NCBI GenBank assembly: GCA_977006965.1
Contig: OZ345355.1
Span: 2,604,001-2,668,000 of the forward strand
Length of the DNA: 64,000 nucleotides
Reading direction: 5' to 3'
Source: Phymatolithon calcareum
Lineage: Eukaryota > Rhodophyta > Florideophyceae > Hapalidiales
The translations under genes and the position numbers were made by a program. The notes below the pieces were generated by a model. It had not been told where the DNA came from. It saw only the letters and a program-made list of their open reading frames with translations, and did no database searches. This document shows, piece by piece, positions 20,315 to 30,145 of this stretch. The number at the start of each line of letters is the position of its first letter. The stretch's first letter is position 1.

Positions 20315-21290
20315 ATTGTTGATGCCAGGTGGACGGCAAGAAGACGGGCGTTGGTGGGCGCTGATCGTCAGACATGCGGCTCATGAACTTTGTTCCGCTC
20401 CGCAGGGCTGCACTTGCAGTGCTGCCGCGAACGCAAGCGGAGCATATGACCATGGGGGCTCATTTGCTTATGTGCTTTTCCGTCAAGTGTATGTTATCAT
20501 TCCCAGTCTCATTTCAGTGCGCGCGCTTAATGAAATTGTGCATCCAACTGTAATTGTGATTCTTTCCGATCTATGGATCATTGATATACTTTATTGATGT
20601 CGGCAACCTGGAGATCGGAACTGTATTGATAGAATTGATAAAAATCTTGCTACCCGCCTCAGAAGGTAGATGAAAGGGGAGTAACATGCTGAAAAACAAG
20701 AAGCACGATGGCTCGCATCACGTGACGCGAAACCCATCGCTGAACGAATATTGAAGAGATCGTCGAATTATCATCAAATATTGCTCATGGAAAGCACGAA
20801 AGAGCTTGAAGGGTTGACGCTCAGTGCAAGGCGGCAAGGGATACAATGACTGAGTATGATTTCATTAGGCATATTACCTTCCGTTTCTAGAAATCCACGC
20901 CTTCCGCACCCCAGGCGAACAGAAGGAGTCCGGGAAAGTGCCCTAAAGAAATTGAGCGGTAACAATTACACGGATATGTCGGGGCAAATACATTGAGCAA
21001 ACGGCTTTTTGAAAGTGTATGTCAGGCTACTTTAGTTCCACTTGCAGAGTGGCACTGCGCCCGAGGTTCACTCCCACTGTACAGCGTAGATATGTAATCT
21101 ATCGTGTCGGCGGTAGGACACGATCAAATTTTCTAGGTCAGAAGTGTTCTTCAGTAGCTAATTCTTTCTTCAGGGCTCATCGCATGATGCTTTCCTGCAC
21201 CTTGAGATAGTGCATAGCTTGAAACGTTTTGAGTATCAACAGAGCATCTCATTCGGAAGTGAAAAGGGGAAGGAATTTCAAAACTACCAA
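20315..21290. other. Spacer upstream of the membrane-protein gene
   Basis: This region presumably contains the promoter of the minus-strand gene. No TATA-like element stands out close to 20315. The plus-strand frame that crosses the gene's 5' end is antisense to it and is not a gene. Confidence 0.4.
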
Positions 21291-21299
21291 TGTATATGG

Positions 21300-22240
21300 G
21301 TGAGATTGTATGTTTTTATTTTAGAAGCCGTCAACGCCTGCACATGCCAACACAAGAGCAGGTTCGCATTTGCTGTTCCAATGTATATTCAGAAACTTCT
21401 TCGCAGTTACCAGAAGACGCTTCAAAAGATTGCGAATTGAGGCCTTTCAATCTGATGGAAAATGGCAACTAAAACCAGGTCCACCAATATTATGTCTCAC
21501 CTTTGTTTGCGGTGCAGGTGGTGAGCTTGTCCCTTGCTTCTTTGGTTTTACTGTTTTCCATTGCTACTTTGACGCGTTGTCCTGCCATTTGTGCGAGCTC
21601 TAAGGTACTCTTTCTTCTTTCTTTACTGCGGAAAAATAGCTCACACTGAAGATGAACTCCTAAAGCTGTACTGCGACAGATTTTCACAGTGGTTTGGTGC
21701 CAATTTTGTGGAATGGAGCGCTTTTATAGTTATAGGTTGGCGCTGCTGCTCCTGGTGTCTCTTTCAGGCTGTCTCGTGTTAGGGCTCGGGAAGGGTTTCA
21801 TTTAATGAGGTGAGATTTTTTAGGTGGGTTGAGCACAGTTTCGCAATACGATGTTCATGGTTGCCGTACTCCGGCTCGTTAAACAAGGGACAGTGGAACA
21901 GAAGATGTATGGCATAAATCAGACGACATGAGTTGTACATCAAGTGAGATTTCCTGTCCTGTAATGCACGCACTGGCGCGCGGCGCAGGATCCCTTCGAT
22001 TGCTGCTGCGAAGGGACCGTCCTGAAAGGGGCGTGCAGGAGGCAGATCACTCGGGAAGCAATAAGTTTCTCCACCACACTCCACGTTATGACCAGTTGCG
22101 ACGTGGAATTTCTGCAGACTTTCCGACATGACGATGAGCCTCCGCAAAAATGAAAGAAACTTAGGCCATCGAATCGGTGCCAGCCCCATTCTAGGGGAAA
22201 AGGCAAATGAATAAATGAAGTGTGCATCAATTGACATCAG
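21300..22240 (-). pseudogene. LINE C-terminal region with LINE-G-type 3' end
   Basis: At 21300-21335 the plus strand has GTATGTTTTTATTTTAGAAG followed by CCGTCAACGCC, the inverse of the LINE-G 3' terminus at 41.53 kb. Upstream on the minus strand, a 152-codon frame (21779-22237) ends in a segment with IHLLFHCPLFNEPEYG and earlier Cys residues. It is reminiscent of the Cys/His-containing C-terminus of jockey-type ORF2 proteins. No polymerase motif is present. Assignment to one element is an inference from order and strand. Confidence 0.5.
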
Positions 22241-22937
22241 ACAATAGAATCATCAAGAAAATATATTGATTTCCTGTTCGATCGCGATGGTTCTCGATGA
22301 TGATGCTATCGATCCAGGGATAATGTCCATTTTCGGTGGGGCAGTGGACACGCATATGCCATGAATTGCATCATTGTTGCGCACGAAATCTGAATATGTT
22401 ATTTTTACGACAATTTCGTTTTTTGGTCCGCATTTCAGCGATGTGTATGAAGGTATTCGTGGAAGCAAGCCGCCGAATCACACCTGCCCAGTCAGCTCAT
22501 ACCTATTTTTTCGAAAATTTCTATGGGATACCTGGGATGAGATATCCGAACTTCAGCCAGTTTGCGTCAGTTGATTGGTTTCAATTCTAATTCGTGCTCA
22601 TCACCTGTAACCAGTCGTTCTGTACTCTGATAACCCGGGCTGTGCGAGACCAGACCCCGCATCGCCTTCTGAGTACAAGTCTTCGCGACGAAAACGCGGC
22701 AATAAACTCTCTGAAACCTGTAGCTTTCAACAGACTTCCCACTTCGAAAATGGCATCTCGAGCCAGGATACAATCTTTTCTCCGCGGAAATATCTCTTCC
22801 TAGCAACGCCTAAAGTAATTTAACTGACAATGCTGCAGCACTCTACTGTACCGCACGCGCATGCATTCCATGGGCGGAATAAAAATAATTTTTGCCCAAT
22901 CAAACCACAGATAGATGACATACTCTGTTCACCAACT
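22241..22937. other. Unassigned spacer
   Basis: Short frames only; none shows a recognisable domain. AT-rich sequence with no repeats that I can pair. Confidence 0.4.
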
Positions 22938-23250
22938 ATGGGCCGATGAACGAATGTTTCCGAATCGGGAAAATGAGATATTGAGAAAATGAGATCTCCA
23001 ACATGTCCAATAGAATGCCCGCACTTGTACAATTCTGCTGCATAATGAGTATCGCTTCACAAGTGCACGATTTCTATTGGACATGGCGGCTTTCCCCTTT
23101 TCTCAATTTATCTTTTTCCCGGTTGGGAAACATACGTTCATTGGTCCCAGTACGAGCCATGATGGCTCGTACAGCCGTTTCATAAGAAGAGGTATTTGCT
23201 CCGTCATTTTCGCCAAATTCAGTCTGAATTTGGCGAAATGACGGAAAAGA
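22938..23250. repeat. Fold-back repeat with three nested or adjacent hairpins
   Basis: The outer arms 22938-23013 and 23070-23146 pair over about 75 bp (GGGCCGATGAACGAATGTTT against its inverse near AAACATACGTTCATTGGTCC, and CATGTCCAATAGAA against TTCTATTGGACATG). Next comes a perfect 21-bp palindrome TACGAGCCATGATGGCTCGTA at about 23150-23170. A third hairpin at 23203-23247 has 22-bp arms (CCGTCATTTTCGCCAAATTC and inverse). No coding potential. A non-autonomous fold-back element or small-RNA-type locus are both possible. Confidence 0.65.
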
Positions 23251-23439
23251 CACGCAAAACACCAATAACACAAAATGATAATAAGACACAGCCGCCGTAA
23301 TAGCCCTATGAAGACACTTGGCCGCTATGAAAATGACGAATGAAATTGAAGACAAATAAAGAGACTTACATATGCACAAACTGGAAGAGAAATAAGAATC
23401 AAGAAAATCCTGAATGAAAAGTTATTTTAAATAAGAATC

Positions 23440-23505
23440 GACTTTTCTTCTTCTTACGACGGGCCTTGGGGGCTTTTAAAATAAACTTAACAAATGCCTC
23501 AGCCC
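23440..23505 (+). repeat. LINE 3'-end fragment (LINE-C/G type)
   Basis: GGCCTTGGGGGCTTTTAAAA followed by TAAACTTAACAAATGCC matches the terminal signature shared by these LINE families. It is only a terminal stub. Confidence 0.5.
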
Positions 23506-23693
23506 GACCCTCTCCATAGTAATTCTGTAACATTTCATCGATCAATATTCGTACGTAAAAGTAATGTCCCAACTCATATAACTATGGCTCCTCAAAATCA
23601 GGACGTTCGAATGATCGCATCGAACTGAGAGAACAAGCACCAAAATGATTTTCGCACATAGACAGAATGACAAGCGTCTGGAAGCAGAAGAAT

Positions 23694-23838
23694 ATGTGTG
23701 AGTTTTTATTTAAAAGTTACCAAAGCCTATGCATGTGCTTCGTGCAACTTCTCGAGTGCCCAAAGGCAAGGTATCGTCCGTTTTGGCTTGCAAACAGTGA
23801 GTAAGACACAATCTGGTGGGGTACAAAAACCTACCTTT
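23694..23838 (-). repeat. LINE-D 3' UTR fragment
   Basis: On the minus strand this reads AGGTAGGTTTTTGTA, then GCCAAAACGG and GGTAACTTTTAAATAAAAAC. These are the ordered words of the LINE-D 3' UTR at 55.8-56.0 kb and 32.2 kb. No coding part remains. The following 23839-24625 holds nothing I can assign apart from some ATTGCAATA words like those in the MITE at 15.4 kb. Confidence 0.65.
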
Positions 23839-24624
23839 GGCTCATACTCCACTGCACTTGGTTCTGGAATGGATAAATATGACAGTGAGTCTCATTTTTC
23901 TCAGACTGTGGACTGTTGGCTACAACCAGAGCTTGCCGCAATAGTATTTTATTGATTGATGAGGGCAGTGCAATTGAAATAGCAATAACAGCGACGGCCT
24001 CTTTTTTGCAATAAGAACTGCAATGGAAGATGATCGGCAATATTAAGGCAATATCGAAAATCTTCTTCACATTTAGGACAGATCGTTATGCTCCATATCT
24101 TCTTGCAGAAGCTTGTTCACACGGTCGCTTCGTCTATTGGACATGGCAATGGATACTGAGCACTGGTTCCAATAAGCCCTGTTGACCTTCAATAACATTA
24201 GCTCCTCGAACAACAGGGCTTCATTGACGCCCTGTTCTCCGTTAGTACAAACTTTGCGATAGACAATATTTGTTCTACTTCAGTAGCAGAACCAAGGCTA
24301 AAGTCACAATTGGTATAAGGCTGCACAGACGCTTCGCGTATGCGCTTCTTCTTCTTAATGATTTCCGCCATAGAAAGGGTAACCACATTCGAAGAGGCGC
24401 TGCTTCAGCGGCCGTATTTGCGTTCCTCGGTCGCAACTTTGAACGAGCAGTACGCTCGGCTTCAGTCATAGTATCCGCTTCATTGCGTTGAATCCACTTG
24501 ACTCAAGCACAGCAGCAGGGGCTAACGTCGAGTCGTACTGTCGGTGACATGCGTCAGCGAATACAAGTTAATATCTTTGCAATACGTATTGCAATAAGGT
24601 CAAACTCTTACAGTGGCCTCTTAC

Positions 24625-24668
24625 TCTTGAAGAGAGGCCTTGGGAGCTTTTAAAATAAATCAACACAT
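24625..24668 (+). repeat. LINE-C 3' terminus
   Basis: GGCCTTGGGAGCTTTTAAAA then TAAATCAACACATATCCCCC is identical in layout to the LINE-C ends at 2.1, 9.4 and 25.9 kb. Confidence 0.7.
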
Positions 24669-24772
24669 ATCCCCCGTACAGTAGCGCTCCAATAGAAAAC
24701 TACTGCAATATATTGGCAACGCAATGTATTGGATGCCAGCCTTGGCTACTACTCAATAGGCCTCGCCGGACC

Positions 24773-25068
24773 CAGGGAGTCGCTAAACTCGCCCATGGCG
24801 CCTCGGCGCAGAGACGACTAGGGACGTCGCAAACTCCCTCGCTCGGATCGGTGGGCAGGCCGAGCGAGAGTAAGTTCCAAAGAGATGTGCGACAAGGACG
24901 ACCCGGGATGACGCTGAACTCGCCCAAGGCGCTCCGGCGCAGACAAGACTGGGGACGTCAGTAACCCCCTCGCGTGAATCGCCGCGCTGCACGACGGACC
25001 CGGGAAATCGCTAAACTCGCCCATGGCGCCTCGGCACAGAAACGACTCGGGACGTCGCAAACTCCCAT
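24773..25068 (+). repeat. GC-rich tandem repeat, three units
   Basis: Three variants of a unit of about 65-70 bp begin ACCC(A/G)GG(G)A, contain CGCTAAACTCGCCCATGGCG and then CTCGGCRCAGA, and end GGGACGTCGCAAACTCCC. They are at about 24773-24840, 24899-24970 and 25008-25068, separated by unrelated spacers. CpG and GC content are far above the surroundings. A stub of the unit end (GACGTCGCAAACTCCCATGT) also precedes the related LINE-D-type sequence at 63.26 kb, so it may be a 5' regulatory monomer of that element. Confidence 0.65.
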
Positions 25069-25320
25069 GTGTGTACCGTCGCTCGTCAAGAGACGGTATG
25101 CTCTGCGTGGTAATAGAAGCGATATGATTTTCGCGCTCGAGATCTCTTCTGTGACACTAGAGGTAGTTTTTGGAGTTTTGCTGACTATGCCACTTGTAGC
25201 GAAATGGAGCTTTTGGGTTCCGATTCAGTCCTCGTGTCTCGCCAGAAGTGTTGCCCCGAGCGTCAGCTGATGCATTGGTAACACTATAATAAATATTTCC
25301 TCTTCTTTTTCTTTAATAGG
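25069..25320 (+). repeat. LINE-D-related 3' region
   Basis: Matches 63270-63566 without the palindrome: GTCGCTCGTCAAGAGACGGT, then GAAGCGATATGATTTTC, AAATGGAGCTTTT and a terminal CGTCAGC...AATAAATATTTCC with a T/C-rich tail. No coding part. Confidence 0.65.
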
Positions 25321-25534
25321 CCTCGCATGACTTCGCTCCAAACGGCACGGCGTGGATGACGAGAGGATTAAAGAAGTCCGTTCAAGTCCGCAAGGCAGAA
25401 GAATAGGAGCGAACACTAGACATCCTTAAAGGCTTGGCAAACAAGCTGCGAGGAGTGGTGCATACAGAAGTGCGCGCTTGAGATGTTTGAGAGTGATTGT
25501 AAACAGAGTCCTGGTGTGGAGAAAACTGAGTTAG

Positions 25535-25965
25535 GTGGCATATTTTGGCATCAGTGCTTTGATTGTATGGACGGATGGATTGAGTTTTCTTCAAGCTCTC
25601 GTTGTCTATTTAGCAGGGGCAGAGCTAGAACTCGAAGACATAGGAGAAAGAACAACACGTTTAAGGTGCCTAAGGTTGACATTCAATCGAGCACCCCTTT
25701 GGAGGAAATCAGTGTTGGGTGCTTACCTTGGGATTACTGCAGTGATCGAACTAGTCGCCTTACAACGTACTCTAGCGTCGTCGAAGATGAGTACAGAAAT
25801 TGAGTTTGAGTGCAAGAGACTCACAGCAGCTCTTGTTGGGAGAGAATTACGAATCAAGAACGTTTTGAGAAGCCAGACGACTTTAGCGTAGAGATTATCA
25901 CAAGACCTGCCCTGTTACTCCAAGGTGAGGCTTTGGGAGCTCTCAAAATAAAATCGTCAAATATC
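25535..25965 (+). pseudogene. LINE-C ORF2 C-terminal fragment and 3' end
   Basis: The open frame ends at 25891 and includes TRLRCLRLTFNRAPLWRKSV, GITAVIELVALQRTLASSK and FECKRLTAALVGRELRIKN. It aligns without gaps to the LINE-C ends at 9.2 kb and 62.6 kb. After the stop the 3' UTR runs to GGCTTTGGGAGCTCTCAAAA and TAAAATCG. The first 60 codons (MAYFGISALIVW...) are not LINE-C, so the element begins near 25625. Confidence 0.75.
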
Positions 25966-26049
25966 CCTAGAACTCGAAACTCGACTGTATACGGGAATCA
26001 AACACTACAACGGGCAGTCAAAATAGATCTGGCCTTCGGCGAGTATGGG

Positions 26050-26432
26050 AACAGCAAGAAGAGCACCGCATCAGGAAAATTACGTTCGCCAAGAATAGTA
26101 TACCGCACCAAGCAGTGAGGATGGAAGAAAGCAGATACAGAATTCTATGTGCAAGGTGGTTTGTAGGCCATTTGCCGAGAAACCCACCGAAGTTAATTGA
26201 AGAAATGGGCAGTCAAGGATCATGGGCAGTTGGTACACTCAATACAATCCTGAAGAAGCCTTCATGGACCCCGGCAGAAGAGATTGACGTGGCTAGAGCC
26301 ATTGACGTGATTCTATGTAATTCCGATTAAGGAAGCTGAATATTCAATGCTAATAGAATATGCCTAGAAAGATGCCGACTTTCCTCCAGTTGGGACACAT
26401 GGTATCTTCTCAATAGATCCATTTAATTACGA
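26050..26432 (+). pseudogene. LINE-H C-terminal fragment and 3' end
   Basis: IPHQAVRMEESRYRILCARW, then FVGHLPRNPPKLIEEMGSQG, then a stop at 26328-26330. The 3' UTR ends TATCTTCTCAATAGATCC followed by ATTTAATTACGAG, as in the other LINE-H copies. The polymerase is missing. This is the longest intact LINE-H tail in the window together with 60.2 kb. Confidence 0.75.
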
Positions 26433-27125
26433 GAGACTTCGTCGAGGGAACATTCCAAATGCTGACGAATAGCCCTTGTAAATGGCACCAAAAAAACAAC
26501 CTTGACCGCGTGTGTAGTCCAGAGTGTTTTTCGCAGCGAAGAGACACTATTCGATATGACAGTGAGCAGCGGCTACTGCGCTACATAGTTTTGCCCCCAC
26601 TTTGAAGAGCATCAGGGGCTATGTAGCCTCTTCGTCGCTGCACTTTTTTACGCTTCTAAGGGCTTGGTGCAGCATCGGTGTCGTTTGATCCGGAGAACAA
26701 GCATTGGCTCGGGGACGTATGCACGTTGAGAACGTGGGCCAAGCAGCATGAGGGCAACATCACGCGTGTTGCAGTCACTGGAGACCAGCTAGTACAGGAT
26801 CATTTGGTGCTAAACCAGGCCGCAAGCACAAGAAGCCCTACTTGCTATCCGAAATGAGGGCCCATCAATGCTCCTTGTGCGGAAACGCTTGCCAATTTTC
26901 GCAGACATGCGGGAGGCCCAACATCCACAACCTTCTCGAGGCGAAACGAAAACACATCGACAAAGCGGCTCAGCACATGATCATCGACCTTACCGCCTGA
27001 GATGACGGAGATTCTACTTGCGACGATAATCTAAAGCATAGAGAGTAGCGCGCACAATAAATTTTACTGTCGCATAGATTGCTTTGACAAACGGATGAGT
27101 ACTTGTTTTGACTAATCGTCTGATG
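26433..27125 (+). pseudogene. Transposase C-terminal remnant with zinc knuckle (Mutator-like?)
   Basis: From 26812 to the stop at 27000 the frame reads KPGRKHKKPYLL, then HQCSLCGNACQFSQTC, a C-x2-C...C knuckle, and a Lys/His-rich tail. A basic KPGR stretch before a knuckle is typical of Mutator-like transposase C-termini. Just after it, 27050-27110 (AATTTTACTGTCGCATAGA, AACGGATGAGTACTTGTTTT) resembles 11035-11100 inside the Mutator-like element at 10.0 kb, linking the two. Upstream frames are broken. Confidence 0.5.
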
Positions 27126-27129
27126 ACGA

Positions 27130-28085
27130 GCGGCAGGCAGAGAAGAAGCGCGCTTACAATTAGCTAGCAGGATTAACGCCCCGCCGTAATCTAAGTAGAG
27201 GAATAAAAAAGCACTGCTTGCTAGCTGTAGCGCCAGGCTCCAAAGAACCCGACACCACATGGGAGAGAAAAGCCCAAGAGAGGAGAGAGAAGAAAAGAGC
27301 GGGAGAGACAAGACAAAAGAGGAGGAAAGAAAGACAAGCCACAAAACCTCCAGGACAAACAGACAGATTAAGCGTGTAGACGTCGGCGTCGTCCTTCGGC
27401 GGCGACCTTGGCTTGGTCGTCGATCTTGAGGCAGGCGCGCGAAAAGTGGGAGGGGCCTTGAGCGCGAATGTCACCGAACTGGCTTGTGCGGCGAAACGGT
27501 TGCGGTCAAGAAGGGTTGGGAAGTCACCGACTCCGCGTGGTCGAAGGGATTCACAGGCGTGACGCTTGTAGGATCCAAGCACTCGAGCCGAAGTCCAGAA
27601 ACCTCCGTGACAGGGAGGACGTCATCCTCAGACGGCGACCTTGGCTTGGCCGTCGACCTTCGAACAAAAGCACGAAAAAGGGAAAAGGGAACTTGAGCGC
27701 AGTTGTCTCCGTGCTGGCTTGCATGACGACGGTTGCGCACAAGAAGGAAGGGACGTGCAGGTGACGTTGAGCGCGCTACGAGCCGAGCATTCGAGCCGAA
27801 ATCCAGAACTCCCCCACCTTCCTTTACTCAGAGGAAGGAACTAACTAGCTTATATACTACAACCTACGCAAAAGACAGCGATGCAGCGCATAGACACACG
27901 AGAGACACGTGCAAGTATGGCCCAACAGATCACCTACCACGAGCAGCATGACTATCGCGATCTAAGTTGTGCGGCGTACAGTCGCGAGAGGAAAAAGAGA
28001 CCGCCTTGGGACAGCGACATAACAGCGGGCGCTACACTAGCCCCATCGGGGAATAAGCATTCCTTATTATTATAGTAGTTTTTGC
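27130..28085 (+). repeat. Dispersed repeat unit of unknown class
   Basis: The unit begins near GGCAGAGAAGAAGCGCG, then AATTAGCTAGCAGGATTAAC. It contains an 80-bp purine-rich run (27262-27340) and ends CCCATCGGGGAATAAGCATT then CCTTATTATTATAG. The start of the window carries its interior in inverse orientation, and the 29.8 kb repeat keeps only its two ends. The frames inside are short and Arg-rich with no recognised domain. It may be a long terminal repeat or a non-autonomous element. Confidence 0.5.
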
Positions 28086-28470
28086 TAGGGTGAGTTATGA
28101 TAGTACGCTCGTATAGGGGTGAGTAGTAGGTTGGGCATTGCGCATGGAGCGAGATGGAGAAGGCCAAAAAACGTAAATTCGCCGTGGATATGAACGAGAA
28201 TCCAAACCCCATAGTCCAAATTAAGTCCTAACGCAATCCCAGATGAATGATGGAACAGAAGAGGAAGTGAAACAAACGATAGACAAACTATTGATGCTAG
28301 AAAATGAGATGCAAGAGGAGATGATGGTGTGATGATGGAGGCGATATGCTGTAGTCTTCCCCGGAAGGGTTACAGCGCAATGCGAAGCAGCTCTGGTGTC
28401 GGCGTGCGCCGGCGTTGAGGGCTTCTAAAATAAAAACCTACAAATCCCCCCGCCCCCCCCCCCCCCCCAG
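28086..28470 (+). mobile_element. Short LINE-G-like element ending in poly(C)
   Basis: A short frame (28199-28330, NDGTEEEVKQTIDKLLMLE) resembles the Glu/Met-rich part of the ORF at the window's right end. It is followed directly by the LINE-G 3' terminus GTTGAGGGCTTCTAAAATAA, then AAACCTACAAATCCCCCCG and a run of about 18 C at 28450-28468. ORF2 is wholly absent, so it is an internally deleted copy. The tail is cytosine, not adenine. Confidence 0.6.
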
Positions 28471-28474
28471 TAGG

Positions 28475-28540
28475 TTGAGCTAGAGATGGCCATGTAGGGA
28501 ATTTTCCCATTTCTGGTGGCCATGCAGTGAATTTCCTCGA
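28475..28540 (-). repeat. Mutator-like terminal inverted-repeat end
   Basis: TTTCTGGTGGCCATGCAGTG then AATTTCCTCG matches the right end of the element at 10046-11212 (TTTTGGTGGCCATTTAGCGA...CCTCG). It abuts the start of segmental-duplication copy 1. Confidence 0.6.
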
Positions 28541-28956
28541 TTCAATGGAGTAGCTCACTCTATGTGACACTAGCACAGTAGCTTAGGCGATCGATCTGAA
28601 CTCTCTTGTCCTTAGAGAAAGTCTCTTGGAGAGTCTACCATGCTTTCTTCAATCCTCAGATCGTCTACTTAGATATTTCTTCCGATTTACTCATAATGCT
28701 AAAAAAGAAATAAATTCGGCGCTCGCCAGATTTTATTTCCCAATCAATGCACTTGTTGGGTCAACATTCGGGCCATGTGATAGCTTCAAAGAGGAGCGAG
28801 ACAGCTAGTCTTAAAACCAGACGAACTGTCTATGTAAATAAGACAGTCGTCAGGACCACACATCGAGTGTTCATTTAAGCAGTAAGGGAGAACTGAAAGA
28901 CATGCGCAGGGGAATATTTGTCACACTGCAGCACCAGAATACAAAATTGGACATTG

Positions 28957-29427
28957 TTAGTAGTTGGCTTCGAATATCATGGTGGAAAATGTAGAATATC
29001 TTGCACTTACCTTGAACACGACCTTATGTCCCACCCAAACCTGAAGCTGACCGATGGGACAAGTAAACATGGTTTCGTACAACCACGGAAGCCGAGGGAA
29101 TGACGTGCGCCAGAGACTTGCGTGATTGATTCTCGGCGACATCCCGGGAATACTTCCACTTACGCGGACGCGCTTGCAGCCACGTGACGTCAGATAGATA
29201 TAGGAAGATGAGTACAGGCTAAAGTACGCCGGGTAAAAGCCCTTTCGTCCACATAGAACTCCAACTCCATAGCGCCTGTACTTTGTCACAGGCAACTTGC
29301 GGACGTTGCCAACACTTTTTTCCTGGCGATCAATGTTCTCTAAATTTTCGGACTCAGGGAAAGCCGTGGAAAGGGTGCACGAGACCACAAGAAGAGCCAA
29401 AACAAGTAACTTGGAAAGCGTAAACAT
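28957..29427 (-). CDS. Small secreted protein (copy 1)
   Basis: ATG at 29427. Residues 1-23 (MFTLSKLLVLALLVVSCTLS...) are a clear signal peptide. The rest is basic with scattered Cys and many Tyr, and has no family I recognise. The frame is open for 156 codons, but after VGHKVVFK (about 29015) the DNA reads AAG-GTAAGT, a consensus 5' splice site, so exon 1 may end there and the remaining codons may be intronic. A TATATAA element lies about 65 bp upstream of the ATG on the minus strand (near 29490). Copy 2 is at 56721-57191. It is an apparent host-type gene with an unknown extracellular role. Confidence 0.5.
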   Translation of the reverse strand: MFTLSKLLVLALLVVSCTLSTAFPESENLENIDRQEKSVGNVRKLPVTKYRRYGVGVLCGRKGFYPAYFSLYSSSYIYLTSRGCKRVRVSGSIPGMSPRINHASLWRTSFPRLPWLYETMFTCPIGQLQVWVGHKVVFKVSARYSTFSTMIFEANY

Positions 29428-29485
29428 GGTGATTGGGTTGGTAGTTTAACTTACTTGAGACGAGGGGAAGTGAAAAGTTGTACTG

Positions 29486-29500
29486 GGAGAGAATTATATA
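29486..29500 (-). promoter_or_regulatory. TATA-like element upstream of the small secreted-protein gene
   Basis: On the minus strand the sequence reads CTGTATATAATTCTC, about 65 bp before the ATG at 29427. It is conserved in copy 2 (near 57255). Spacing suits a start site some 30 bp downstream. Confidence 0.45.
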
Positions 29501-29819
29501 CAGAAAGCTCGTGCCTTCCACTAGGGGAAAGTGCTTCCTAGTGTTTCGAGATTGGCGTAAGGAATACATACCAATTTCGGTTTTTTTGTTTTAGTGGTCT
29601 CGTTGCTTAATTTGCAACTCAGACGTGCCTGCTATGTCTCGTTTAGGTAATGTAGAGTAAGATATCTCGTGCTGATGATTGTTGCTGTGTTTCTCTCTCC
29701 ATCAACGTGCTAAGCTATGACACCACCGTGGAGTGGAAAGCTTGACGTGATTGATGTCGAAAGGAAGCAAATGTCGGGCACTGTACATCATCAAGATGAT
29801 TTTATGAGACGTGGTACGT

Positions 29820-29965
29820 GCAATAATAATAAAGAATGCTTATTCGCCTACGGGGCTACCAAGCAGTGTTTCTATTTTTACTTCTACTTGGATTGCGCCA
29901 GGGCGTTAGTCCTGCTAGCTAATTGCAAGCACGCTCTTCTCTGCCTCGTTCGCCATTAGGTGATT
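29820..29965 (-). repeat. Short repeat sharing both ends of the 27.1-28.1 kb unit
   Basis: On the minus strand it starts GAGGCAGAGAAGAGCGTGCT, has AATTAGCTAGCAGGACTAAC and CACTGCTTGGTAGCCCCGTA, and ends GAATAAGCATTCTTTATTAT. The larger unit has the same two ends with about 800 bp between CACTGCTTG and AGCCCC. It is therefore either a deletion derivative or the ancestral short form. It is also present at 57585-57730 because of the duplication. Confidence 0.6.
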
Positions 29966-30145
29966 TCACCGGAAGCAACTGCGGTGGTTCCACGTTTCGC
30001 AAGTCCTCGTGGACGGTGTGACATATACCCAGACTCTAGATAAGTCCGATTTCTCAAGAGCTCACAGCACTCTCATTGCGAAAAGGCTGTAGGTAGAGAG
30101 CGATCTAAAAACTATATCTCTTCCACCTCCTCTGCTACGTGAACT

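Noticed and set aside
19815-20597. 260-codon plus-strand frame over the start of the membrane-protein gene
   Set aside because: It is antisense to a better-supported gene with signal peptide and helices. Its Arg/Gly composition is what the complement of that coding sequence gives.
24773-25068. Possible CRISPR-like array
   Set aside because: Only three diverged 65-70 bp units with irregular spacing in a eukaryotic context; spacers and repeats do not fit CRISPR dimensions.
27160-27764. Overlapping Arg/Ser-rich frames on both strands
   Set aside because: Purine-rich repeat with open frames in nearly all phases, so openness is compositional.
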